Position numbers and translations under genes: made by a program
Assembly (NCBI RefSeq): GCF_001412215.1
Contig: NZ_LLWP01000001.1
Span: 186,001 to 250,000 of the forward strand
Reading direction: 5' to 3'
DNA length: 64,000 nt
From: Pedobacter sp. Hv1
GTDB lineage: Bacteria > Bacteroidota > Bacteroidia > Sphingobacteriales > Sphingobacteriaceae
Notes under the pieces: model-generated
The model's database searches: none
What the model was told of the DNA's origin: nothing
Seen by the model: only the letters and a program-made list of their open reading frames with translations
In this document: piece by piece, positions 1-8,007 of the stretch
Position numbering within the stretch: the stretch's first letter is position 1
How the letters are laid out: every line of letters starts with the position of its first letter

Positions 1-1
1 T

Positions 2-223
2 TGGACTTTCACGAATAGCTGGTATTCAAAATGGATGATTACCGATTCGAAAACGAAACAAATCAATTATGATGCTGACCTTTCTTCTGGAGCAATTATG
101 GCCAATACGGATGATGAAATTATGCTTTTAACAGGTTTGTACATCAAAGAGCACTATCATAAAGTTATTTATTTAGTACTATTTATTTTATTCGTTACTG
201 TGATTTGTGGCAGTGGGTTTTAA
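2..223 (+). CDS. C-terminal part of a hypothetical protein (partial)
   Basis: The reading frame is open to the left edge of the window and stops at 221-223, so the gene is probably cut off. An internal ATG at 35 would give only 62 residues. The visible tail has a soluble part followed by a C-terminal hydrophobic stretch of about 18 residues that could be a membrane anchor. The W...Y...W...D pattern with a late GLYIK segment faintly recalls tubby/LURP-one-like proteins, but that is a weak impression. The stop overlaps the stop of the convergent DUF502 gene by 4 nt. Function unknown. Confidence 0.45.
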   Translation, partial: WTFTNSWYSKWMITDSKTKQINYDADLSSGAIMANTDDEIMLLTGLYIKEHYHKVIYLVLFILFVTVICGSGF

Positions 224-810
224 AAATGACTTACTCCTCCACTTACCACTAATTTCATGGCATCGGCAGCACTCATATTCAACGGTTTGATCTTTTCTTT
301 GCTTACTACATATACCTGACCTGCAAAAGAATAAGAAAAAGGGAAATAGACAATCACGTCGCCTGGCAGATCTATTTTAGATAGGTCGTTTTGTGTTAAA
401 AAGCCAATTCTTTTCAGGTTGCCTTCAACCTCAACCAAAACAGGATTATTAAATTTCTTTTCATCGCCTACAAATGCCTCTGTTAGATCTTTAATAGAAG
501 AGAAAATGAAATTAAGTAGCGGTAACCTGTTCATGGTGCGTTGAAACCAGTTATACATAGGTTCAGTAACAAAATTGGTTACAATAATTCCTGCTACCAA
601 AATAATGGCAATGACCAAGCCTAAACCTAAACCAGGAATATTGCGATTGGCCCCCGTAAAAGGATCAACGCCTAAAATGTTATTGATATTTAACCAACTG
701 TCTACAGTAGTTACCGCCCACACCACAATAAAAATGCTTAGGGCAATTGGCACTACAATCAATAATCCTTTGATCAGGTAATTTAATATTGCTCTTCCTA
801 TCCTATTCAT
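220..810 (-). CDS. DUF502 family membrane protein
   Basis: This 196-residue protein has two strong membrane segments, about residues 10-35 and 57-82. They are joined by a loop carrying a GANRN segment and followed by the typical DUF502 soluble part (PLLNFIFSSIKD, then a VFPF-like YFPFSYSF segment). Length and order match the DUF502 family, an inner-membrane protein family of unknown biochemical role. The ATG lies at the start of the amphipathic lead into TM1, with no better start nearby. It is convergent with the partial gene at the window edge and stands 66 nt from the next minus-strand gene. Function is not known. Confidence 0.85.
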   Translation of the reverse strand: MNRIGRAILNYLIKGLLIVVPIALSIFIVVWAVTTVDSWLNINNILGVDPFTGANRNIPGLGLGLVIAIILVAGIIVTNFVTEPMYNWFQRTMNRLPLLNFIFSSIKDLTEAFVGDEKKFNNPVLVEVEGNLKRIGFLTQNDLSKIDLPGDVIVYFPFSYSFAGQVYVVSKEKIKPLNMSAADAMKLVVSGGVSHF

Positions 811-876
811 GCCGCAAAATTAGACAAAATATTATTCAATAGCTCATTTGTTAAATCTTGTCTTGTATTTCTCCGC

Positions 877-1521
877 TCATTTGGCAATGCCTTGGAACTT
901 TTTTGGACGAACGGTTACCATAAACATAACCGCAACCAAGGTTCCTAAAATTGAAGGAATAAATTGGCTATAAGGCTGATATTGTGGAAAAACTGTACCG
1001 GAAAAAGCAGAGAACAGTCCAGTAAGTGCACTCACCATTTTTAAAATATGCTCGTACAGCCATAAATTGGCATATAATCTAGCAGGAATCAGATATCTTA
1101 TTAAATCATAAACGATCAGTAGCACCAAGTAACCCACAGTACTGTAAATGATGACTAGCGACCATATCATGCCAATAGACTTAAAATAGTAGAGAAAATA
1201 GGTTACTGAAATTAAGGCGATGAACGCAACCATAACATCGATCAACTTCACCTTATTCGACTTTGTTTTTAAGATACGGAATCCTGAAAAAGCTTCATAA
1301 CCGACCAATACTGTTATCACTAACAAAAAGGTATTTCTTGCAAATACAAACACCCCAATTAGTCCGGTTAAGATCACTAGCGCTATTAAATATAAAAATA
1401 TTCGTCCCATTAAGCGGTGTGTCTTTTTCCCTTTAGTGGCAATCAAGGCAACTAAGCCCACAATTAATGCCGAAGAGCCTGCAAGCACATGCATTGCAAT
1501 ATTGATGTGGTGTAAATTCAT
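877..1521 (-). CDS. DUF2306-like multi-pass membrane protein
   Basis: The protein has 214 residues and about six predicted membrane helices over almost its whole length. Near the N-terminus is an H-x8-G...KG..HRLMGR pattern (His12 region and residues 33-41), seen in DUF2306-type predicted membrane proteins. These are thought to be integral membrane proteins, possibly haem-related, but no function is established. Transcribed on the minus strand, it follows the membrane-bound AraC gene upstream (90 nt gap), so co-transcription is possible but not shown. No signal for a specific substrate is visible. Confidence 0.7.
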   Translation of the reverse strand: MNLHHINIAMHVLAGSSALIVGLVALIATKGKKTHRLMGRIFLYLIALVILTGLIGVFVFARNTFLLVITVLVGYEAFSGFRILKTKSNKVKLIDVMVAFIALISVTYFLYYFKSIGMIWSLVIIYSTVGYLVLLIVYDLIRYLIPARLYANLWLYEHILKMVSALTGLFSAFSGTVFPQYQPYSQFIPSILGTLVAVMFMVTVRPKKFQGIAK

Positions 1522-1611
1522 AAAAATTTCCTTTGATAATTTTGATGTGGCAAAGGAAGATTTTAAGGCGCAACAAAAAGTCTTAAAAGGTAGGGAAAGA
1601 CCTCTTAAACC

Positions 1612-2754
1612 TTAATTTGTTGATTTTTGATACTGCAATGGTGTTTGACCAGTTGTTGCTTTAAAAATTTTATTGAACGAAGACTTCGAACTAAAGCCAC
1701 TTTCGTAAGCAATACCTAAGATGGAATAATGAGCTAAGGTTGGGTCTTTCAACTTTTCTTTTACAACCGCTACTCTATAACCATTCACAAAATTAAAGAA
1801 GTTAGACTCTGTTTTTTGATTAATAACTTGCGAAAGTTGATTGGGGGTAATGGCCAATTGAGCCGCCAACATGCTTAAACTTAAATTTTCTTGCAAAAAA
1901 GGTTTGCGCTCCTGCATATGTTGTTGCAATTGAACAAAAAGTTGCGTTATTCTTTCATTGGTTAAACCAGAGTTTCTATAACTAACAGATTCAACTTCTT
2001 CTTTTATAAGCTCTCCTTCAACTGTAATGTTATTTAATATGGTATTTTGCTTTAGGCCACAAAATCCTATAAAAAAGACATAAATGCCAAGTATAACACC
2101 TACAACTGCAAAAAGATTACTGTAATCAACCAAATGAAAGGCTACACCATACTTGATCAATAAAAACAATCCAATAAACAAAACCACTAGAGATATCACA
2201 ATCCATTTTAACCAATTCAGGTTGATCTTTTCTGTATAGGAGTAATTATCAGGTAGTGATTTTTGATACTTTAATAGGGAAATAAGACCCATTACCGCAT
2301 AATAACCCGGAACAAGAGCCAATAATGCAGTTAAGAAATAAACAAAGCCTATAGGGAGTGCAGCATCAAAATGGGGATAGCCATCTTTCAATACAAATGA
2401 ATGACTTGTGCCATAATAAAGAAAAAACGTGGTGAGATTAAAGATGAGATAGGGGAGTAAATGAATACCTGTATTTTTCCAATCTGTATTATATCCGAAA
2501 GATAAACTACGGATATAACCATATAAAATTGGCGAACTTAATAAGGGCAGGGAAAAACCCAATAACTGTAAATAACTTGGAAAAACAGGCGCAAAAGCAA
2601 GGTTATCATAGTAAAACAGCAATTGTAAAGCAACAACTCCCATCCACAGCATTAACCATTGATCGGAAGACGATTTTTTCACCTTTGTATTCAACAAGAA
2701 AATAAAGAATAACCCGTGTATGGCACCAGTTAAGATAAAAGACCTGAGCAGCAT
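1612..2754 (-). CDS. Membrane-anchored AraC-family transcription regulator
   Basis: Residues 1-235 form about seven hydrophobic segments and residues 275-378 are an AraC/XylS double helix-turn-helix (ITPNQLSQVIN in the first, YESGFSSKSSFNKIFK in the second). A 7TM sensor fused to an AraC domain is a common Bacteroidota design, inferred to sense a signal at the membrane and bind DNA directly. The start lies only 5 nt after the stop of murF-alr, so the two genes are probably read on one transcript. Its ligand and targets cannot be deduced; the downstream DUF2306-like gene is one candidate target. Confidence 0.85.
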   Translation of the reverse strand: MLLRSFILTGAIHGLFFIFLLNTKVKKSSSDQWLMLWMGVVALQLLFYYDNLAFAPVFPSYLQLLGFSLPLLSSPILYGYIRSLSFGYNTDWKNTGIHLLPYLIFNLTTFFLYYGTSHSFVLKDGYPHFDAALPIGFVYFLTALLALVPGYYAVMGLISLLKYQKSLPDNYSYTEKINLNWLKWIVISLVVLFIGLFLLIKYGVAFHLVDYSNLFAVVGVILGIYVFFIGFCGLKQNTILNNITVEGELIKEEVESVSYRNSGLTNERITQLFVQLQQHMQERKPFLQENLSLSMLAAQLAITPNQLSQVINQKTESNFFNFVNGYRVAVVKEKLKDPTLAHYSILGIAYESGFSSKSSFNKIFKATTGQTPLQYQKSTN

Positions 2755-2759
2755 GGTAT

Positions 2760-5219
2760 TTATTCGTAAAAATAAATTCGTTTTACCCTTTGCGAAACAT
2801 TGGTTAAAATTTCATAGGGAATGGTATCTATCTGCGCTGCTAGATCAACAATGGTATATTGGCCATTAAATACAATTACCTCGTCGCCAGTTTTTACATT
2901 TAAGCCCGTAACGTTGAGCATACACATGTCCATACAAATAGAGCCAATGGTAGGCACCAATTGTCCATTGATCAACATCTTCCCTACCCCATTGCCAAAT
3001 CTTCGGCTGTAACCATCGGCATAGCCAATTTTTACAGTTGCAATTTTACCACCTTCTGGCAAAACACCTTTGCGACTGTAACCTACAGTTTCGCCAGCTG
3101 TAAGATTCTTCACCTGTGTAACGGTTGTTTTGAGCACAGCTACCGTTTGTAATCCCTTGTTGCCGTTTAAGGCCCCATCAAAGCCGTACAAGCCAATACC
3201 AAGCCTTACCATATCCATTTGTGCATTTGGCCATCTGGTAATGCCTGAGGTGTTCAGAGCGTGCTGAATTGGTCGATAGGTTAACTGCGCTACCAACTCA
3301 TCATATAAAATAACGAATTTCTGAAGCTGTTGTGTGGTAAAGTCATCATGTTCATGGCTATCGGTAGCTACCAAATGGGTAAATATAGACATCACCTTTA
3401 ATTGATCCGTCGCCTTTAAAACTGCCAACAATTCTGGCAGGTCTGCACCTTCAAAACCTAATCGATGCATACCTGTATCCATTTTGAGGTGGATTGGATA
3501 ACCAGTTTGATCATTTGGCAAGAAATTCAAAAAGCTTTTCAGCACTTGTACACTGTAAATTTCTGGTTCCAATTGGTGCTTTACCATGGCATCAAAGGCC
3601 GATGGCTCTGGACTCATCACCATAATTGGCAAACTTATCCCAGCTTTACGCAAGGCGATCCCTTCATCGGCATAAGCCACAGCTAAATAATCTACTTTAT
3701 GGTATTGTAATAGATTAGCTATTTCGAAACTTCCACTTCCATAAGAAAAAGCCTTTACCATGGCCATGGTTTTAACTCCTGGATTGAGCTTGGCACGGTA
3801 AAACTGCAAATTGGCTGCTAAGGCATTCAAATTGATCTCTAAAATGGTATCGTGTATTTTTTGGGTCAACAATTTGCTGATCCTTCCAAATTCAAACCTA
3901 CGGGCACCTTTGACTAAAATGGTTTCGTTGGCAAAATGGATAGCGGGTAATTGTTCTATAAAAGCTTGTGTACTATCATAAAATGAGGTCTCAATTTTAA
4001 ACAAATTGGCAAATGCAGAAATATTTGGTCCAATCCCAATTAAACGATTCAGGTTCTTTTGCTCCAATAAGGCGGCAATTTCTTGATACAATACCTCATT
4101 GGATTTGCCCGTCTCATAAATATCTGATAAGATGAGTGTTTTTTTAGGATGTTGGTTTTGCTGGTTCAAAAAGTCTAAAGCAATGGCTAGCGAAGAAATG
4201 TCTGCACTGTAAGAGTCGTCAATAATTGAACAATTCTCTATACCATTGATCAGTTCCAAACGCATACTTACCTGCGTCAATCTTTCTAAACGTAAGTCTG
4301 CCTCTTCTGGCGAGTAGCCCATGGCCAACAAGGTTGCCCAACAGATAATTCCATTTTCTACTGCTGCTTTGTCGCTAAAAGGAATTAAACACTCTATTTC
4401 TTTGTGCTGATAGATACCACGAATGTAGTTCCGGCCTTCAATAGGCTCTATAAAAGTGATTTGTAAATCTGCTGGTTCGGTGGTGCTCCAAGAGAATTTT
4501 TGTTTTCCAGGTAAATCGGCAATAGCTATTCCTGCCACATAAGTTGGCGAGTATACCAATAACTCAGCTTCTTTGAACAGCTTTAATTTCTCTTCTAGTT
4601 TTTCCTTTTTACTTTCAAAACCTTCAGCATGTGCTTCTCCAATATTGGTCAATATCCCAATGGTTGGTAAAATGATGTTTGCTAAGGCTTCCATTTCTCC
4701 TTTGGTAGAAATTCCGGCCTCAAAAATACCTAGAGTATGGTCTGTGGTAATTTGCCAAACAGATAAGGGCACCCCTATTTGCGAGTTGAAGCTTTTTGGG
4801 CTTCTGATGATATTAAAATCTGCAGCCAACAATTGATACAACCATTCTTTCACAATTGTTTTTCCGTTGCTTCCAGTAATACCAATCACTTTCAATTCGT
4901 TTGTTTGGCGGTTATAACCTGCCAAAGCCTGTAAGGCCTGCAATACATCATCAACTAAAATAAAATTAGCTTTTGGGTATGTTGTGGCATAGGCCGACTC
5001 TGAAATTACAAAGTTCCGAACCCCATGTGCATAGGCATCTTCAATAAACTCATGTCCATCTCTTTTGGCCTTCACTGCAAAAAACAAGGAACCTTCCGGA
5101 TCAATTACTGTTCTACTATCGGTCAACAATTTTCTAACAACAGCTCCTGGCGATGGCAGAAAAGCTTTTGCATTTAAAACCTGGGCAATGTGCTGGATGG
5201 AATAGCGTTCTTGATTCAT
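2760..5219 (-). CDS. murF-alr: Bifunctional MurF ligase / alanine racemase
   Basis: The 819-residue fusion joins two peptidoglycan enzymes. Residues 1-455 are MurF, which adds D-Ala-D-Ala to UDP-MurNAc-tripeptide, with the ATP P-loop GITGSNGKT at about 113-121. Residues 456-819 are a PLP alanine racemase with the Schiff-base lysine in AMVKAFSYGSG (about Lys489) and the second catalytic Tyr in IGYADGY (about Tyr733). The fusion supplies D-Ala and uses its dipeptide in one chain, and is characteristic of Bacteroidota. D-Ala-D-Ala ligase is not in the window. Acts in the cytoplasm. Both active sites look intact. Confidence 0.95.
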   Translation of the reverse strand: MNQERYSIQHIAQVLNAKAFLPSPGAVVRKLLTDSRTVIDPEGSLFFAVKAKRDGHEFIEDAYAHGVRNFVISESAYATTYPKANFILVDDVLQALQALAGYNRQTNELKVIGITGSNGKTIVKEWLYQLLAADFNIIRSPKSFNSQIGVPLSVWQITTDHTLGIFEAGISTKGEMEALANIILPTIGILTNIGEAHAEGFESKKEKLEEKLKLFKEAELLVYSPTYVAGIAIADLPGKQKFSWSTTEPADLQITFIEPIEGRNYIRGIYQHKEIECLIPFSDKAAVENGIICWATLLAMGYSPEEADLRLERLTQVSMRLELINGIENCSIIDDSYSADISSLAIALDFLNQQNQHPKKTLILSDIYETGKSNEVLYQEIAALLEQKNLNRLIGIGPNISAFANLFKIETSFYDSTQAFIEQLPAIHFANETILVKGARRFEFGRISKLLTQKIHDTILEINLNALAANLQFYRAKLNPGVKTMAMVKAFSYGSGSFEIANLLQYHKVDYLAVAYADEGIALRKAGISLPIMVMSPEPSAFDAMVKHQLEPEIYSVQVLKSFLNFLPNDQTGYPIHLKMDTGMHRLGFEGADLPELLAVLKATDQLKVMSIFTHLVATDSHEHDDFTTQQLQKFVILYDELVAQLTYRPIQHALNTSGITRWPNAQMDMVRLGIGLYGFDGALNGNKGLQTVAVLKTTVTQVKNLTAGETVGYSRKGVLPEGGKIATVKIGYADGYSRRFGNGVGKMLINGQLVPTIGSICMDMCMLNVTGLNVKTGDEVIVFNGQYTIVDLAAQIDTIPYEILTNVSQRVKRIYFYE

Positions 5220-5308
5220 GGTAAAAGAAAAATACAGGATAGCTGCTAATTTTTTACGAATTTAGCAATAAGTACGAAGTATCAAGTACTAAGTACCAAG
5301 ACAAAGAG

Positions 5309-5794
5309 ATGCAGCAGACAAAACCCCCATTAATTTTAGATAAAAAAATAGCACTTGTTAAAGCAGAGAGTTGGTGTGCCTACCAAGAGCGCTCGCAACA
5401 TGAGGTGAGGAACAAACTTTACGAGTGGAATTTGAAACCTGATGAAGTTGAAGAACTCATTACAGAACTGATCACCACCAATTTTTTAAATGAAGAACGT
5501 TTTGCCCTAGCCTATGTTTCTGGCAAGGCAAATATCAAGAAATGGGGCAAAATAAAAATCAAACAAGGACTGAAACTTAAAAAAGTACCAGAGAAATTGA
5601 TCCAAAAAGCACTAAATAGTATTGATGGAGATCAATATTTGGCAAATCTATTGGCAACGGCCGAAAAAAAATCGGCAGTTTTGAGTGAGAAAGATCCTGT
5701 AAAAAGAAAATATAAGCTCATTACCTACCTTCAAAGCAAAGGTTTTGAAAATGATTTAATTTTTCTTGTACTGAAAGCCAATAACTTAAGTTAA
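5309..5794 (+). CDS. recX: Regulatory protein RecX
   Basis: This 161-residue, highly basic and helical protein has the RecX layout: three tandem three-helix repeats, with the signature R.....R...L (SQHEVRNKLYEW at about 28-39) and FLNEERFALAYVSGK (about 60-74). RecX binds RecA filaments and limits recombination and SOS activity. recA is not in this window. It is divergent from murF-alr, across 89 nt that contain short degenerate AAGTACnAAGTA-like repeats. The ATG at 5309 is the only reasonable start. The tRNA operon promoter begins 25 nt after its stop. Confidence 0.9.
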   Translation: MQQTKPPLILDKKIALVKAESWCAYQERSQHEVRNKLYEWNLKPDEVEELITELITTNFLNEERFALAYVSGKANIKKWGKIKIKQGLKLKKVPEKLIQKALNSIDGDQYLANLLATAEKKSAVLSEKDPVKRKYKLITYLQSKGFENDLIFLVLKANNLS

Positions 5795-5819
5795 AACCTT
5801 AATTATTTATTAAATTTTT

Positions 5820-5850
5820 CTTGGCAGAAATATAAATCTGTGTATATTTG
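5820..5850 (+). promoter_or_regulatory. Promoter for the tRNA-Gly/tRNA-Leu operon
   Basis: A perfect Bacteroidota -7 element TATATTTG lies at 5843-5850, with a TTG core at 5821-5823 and 19 nt between them, fitting the known TTTG-N19-21-TANNTTTG pattern. The predicted transcript starts about 60 nt before tRNA-Gly. The leader 5882-5912 can fold into a hairpin (ACATCA..CCGA with TCGG..GATGT) and is presumably removed by RNase P. Confidence 0.65.
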
Positions 5851-5920
5851 CAAACCCAAACGGAAAGACGTTCTTTAAAAAACATCACCGAAAGGGAATA
5901 CATCGGATGATGTTAACAAT

Positions 5921-5993
<73 letters not shown>

Positions 5994-5996
5994 CTA

Positions 5997-6020
5997 AATG
6001 CCTTCCTACCAGGAGGCATT
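5997..6020 (+). other. Hairpin between the two tRNA genes
   Basis: AATGCC...GGCATT arms with an inner TCCT/AGGA extension (one bulged T) form a stable stem-loop just after tRNA-Gly. The following sequence is only mildly T-rich, so a processing signal or weak partial terminator is more likely than a full terminator. A second small stem (AAAAGC/GCTTTT) follows before tRNA-Leu. Confidence 0.45.
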
Positions 6021-6048
6021 TAATTTTAAAAGCTCATGGGCTTTTAAT

Positions 6049-6133
6049 GCTGAAGTGGTGGAACTGGTAGACACGCAGGACTTAAAATCCTGTGCCCTCA
6101 ACAGGCGTGCGGGTTCGATTCCCGCCTTCAGTA
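6049..6133 (+). tRNA. tRNA-Leu (TAA anticodon)
   Basis: This 85-nt class II tRNA has acceptor arms GCTGAAG / CTTCAGT (a G:U pair at 1:72), anticodon stem CAGGA/TCCTG with loop CTTAAAA (anticodon TAA at 6083-6085), a long variable arm and T loop TTCGATT. The discriminator is A at 6133 and CCA is not encoded. It reads UUA/UUG leucine codons, which are favoured in this AT-rich genome. Confidence 0.97.
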
Positions 6134-6156
6134 CTCGAAGAGCTTCAATGCTCTTT

Positions 6157-6194
6157 AAAAGGCTAACAAATTGATTGTTAGCCTTTTGTTTTTT
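6157..6194 (+). terminator. Intrinsic terminator of the tRNA operon
   Basis: A perfect 13-bp stem (AAAAGGCTAACAA at 6157-6169 with TTGTTAGCCTTTT at 6175-6187), a 5-nt loop and a following run of T (6189-6194) make a textbook Rho-independent terminator 24 nt after tRNA-Leu. From 6195 to the next gene I see only AT-rich sequence and the palindrome at 6369. Confidence 0.92.
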
Positions 6195-6368
6195 ATAAAC
6201 TTTTAACTAGACGATTATCGCTTTATATTGATAGTCAACAATTTAAATATCCAAAACCCACCCACCACTTTATTAAAAGATTTCTTTAAATTTCCACTTA
6301 AGAATTAATTATTTCAAAATTTGTATTCGATATTTCCAATTCATTTTGAATTCTGATTATTTTTAATC

Positions 6369-6384
6369 TACGAGTAAACTCGTA
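6369..6384. promoter_or_regulatory. Palindrome upstream of the serine hydrolase
   Basis: TACGAGT and ACTCGTA form a perfect 7-bp inverted repeat around AA, ending 11 nt before the ATG of the serine hydrolase gene. Its size and symmetry suit a dimeric repressor operator. As RNA it could also be a small hairpin over the translation start region. No matching second copy was noticed in the window. Confidence 0.4.
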
Positions 6385-6395
6385 TAATTGTTATT

Positions 6396-7808
6396 ATGAA
6401 AATCTTCTTATCTATTATTCTGATTTCATTGTTGGTCAATATCAACTATGTTAGCGCACAGGATGCAAAAAGATTTGAAGTTATAAGAGACTCGATCATA
6501 GCTCGCTATAACCGCCAAGACTACACAGGCATCTACAACCTTGCCGATAGCTCTTTTAAAGCAAAGATAAGCCAGCAAAAACTTGAGAACTTTCTCGCTG
6601 GCAATTTCTCTACTGGAAGATTTATTTCGGTAACTCTTGCAAAAGAAACTGGTGAAAACAAAGAATACATTTTACGTGGACAGGCAAGGGATGTAATCAT
6701 GGTCATCGGATTAAACAGCAAAGGTGAGTTGAATAACTTTGGTTTAAAAAACCTGCCAAGCGTATTTAGGCCCATTTCTCACATCCAAAGCAATAATCCG
6801 AAAAGAACAAAATTTGACCTTAATGTTGATAGTATCGCAAAGGCTTATTTCACTTTTACAAATGCAGCGGCACTTTCTATTGGCATTATTAAAGATGGAA
6901 AAGAGCTCACATATCATTACGGGCAGCCTAATAAAAGAAAAAAAGCGCTGCCCAATAATAAAACAGGCTACCAACTTGCCTCGGTTAGCAAAACCTTTAC
7001 TGCAACTCTTCTAGCCCAAGCTGTGTTAGATAACAAGGTAAAACTAGATGATGACATTAGACAGTATCTACCTGGAAGTTATCCTAATTTGGAATTCAAT
7101 GGTAAACCTATCACATTAATGAACCTTGCTAACCACACCGCTTTACTACCTGCAATTCCGCCAAACTTGAGTGCACAACAAGACTTTGATCCACTCAGTC
7201 CATCGCTTCACTACACCGAAGAGCTAATGTACCAAGCCCTGCACAAGTTAAAATTGCAGCAAGAGCCCGGTACAAGCTTCAACTATTCGAACATGGGGAT
7301 GTCTCTTGTTGGTTTGATCCTTCAAAGGGTCTATCAAAAAGACTACGACCACTTACTCAGCCAATATCTTACTGGTCCCTTGAAAATGAAAAACACTTCG
7401 GTCGTTCTCAATAAAAAACAAAAACAACGTATGGCTATACCCTATTCCAACAATGGAAACATTGTTTCTTTATGGGGAAACGACATTGATCAACCAGCTG
7501 GTGGAATTTCATCAACTATGTCAGACATGTTAAAATTCTTACATGCCCAGATCAACGAAATTAATCCAGCTATTAAACTCTCCCATAAACCCAGCTCTAA
7601 TAACATGGGGCTAGGTTGGGGAACCAGAACCATAAACGGCAAACGGGACATCCAGCATAATGGAGGTGGAATCGCCTTTCGTTCTAATATTACACTTTAC
7701 CCAGAGTTGAATAGCGGCCTAGTTATCTTAATGAACAACGATTGTGATCAAATGGTATTTAACTCCTTAGCAACAGCACTCCAACGACTGATTTCAGAAT
7801 CCAAATAG
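6396..7808 (+). CDS. Secreted beta-lactamase-fold serine hydrolase
   Basis: The 470-residue protein has a signal peptide ending near residue 21 (SAQ). An N-terminal DUF3887-like domain follows (about 25-125), then a class C beta-lactamase / PBP-type serine hydrolase domain. The nucleophile motif is S196-V-S-K199, the second motif Y297-S-N299, and the third H421-N-G423. These enzymes may be DD-peptidases, esterases or D-amino-acid amidases; a clinically relevant beta-lactamase is not implied. It stands alone between the tRNA terminator and a convergent gene, with a palindrome just before the start that may regulate it. Confidence 0.88.
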   Translation: MKIFLSIILISLLVNINYVSAQDAKRFEVIRDSIIARYNRQDYTGIYNLADSSFKAKISQQKLENFLAGNFSTGRFISVTLAKETGENKEYILRGQARDVIMVIGLNSKGELNNFGLKNLPSVFRPISHIQSNNPKRTKFDLNVDSIAKAYFTFTNAAALSIGIIKDGKELTYHYGQPNKRKKALPNNKTGYQLASVSKTFTATLLAQAVLDNKVKLDDDIRQYLPGSYPNLEFNGKPITLMNLANHTALLPAIPPNLSAQQDFDPLSPSLHYTEELMYQALHKLKLQQEPGTSFNYSNMGMSLVGLILQRVYQKDYDHLLSQYLTGPLKMKNTSVVLNKKQKQRMAIPYSNNGNIVSLWGNDIDQPAGGISSTMSDMLKFLHAQINEINPAIKLSHKPSSNNMGLGWGTRTINGKRDIQHNGGGIAFRSNITLYPELNSGLVILMNNDCDQMVFNSLATALQRLISESK

Positions 7809-8007
7809 AAATGACAAGGGGAGTTAATTGGTCTAAAAACTCTACCTATTTATTGCAGATCAATCGTTGCGAATAGATGATCAAGTTGCCACTTACATTT
7901 TCTGTTTCTACAAGATACAACACCAAGCGTTTTGTCTTCAGTTCTTCAAAACCTTACAGGTTGTAATATCTTCGTTTCCAGTATCCAAGGTAATGAATTA
8001 CCTTTCT

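Noticed and set aside
6396..7808. Antibiotic-resistance beta-lactamase
   Set aside because: The SxxK, YxN and HxG motifs fit a broad family of esterases and DD-peptidases; resistance cannot be inferred.
7809..8007. Short open frames in the gap after the serine hydrolase
   Set aside because: No start context, no conservation signal and no hairpin; treated as ordinary convergent spacer.
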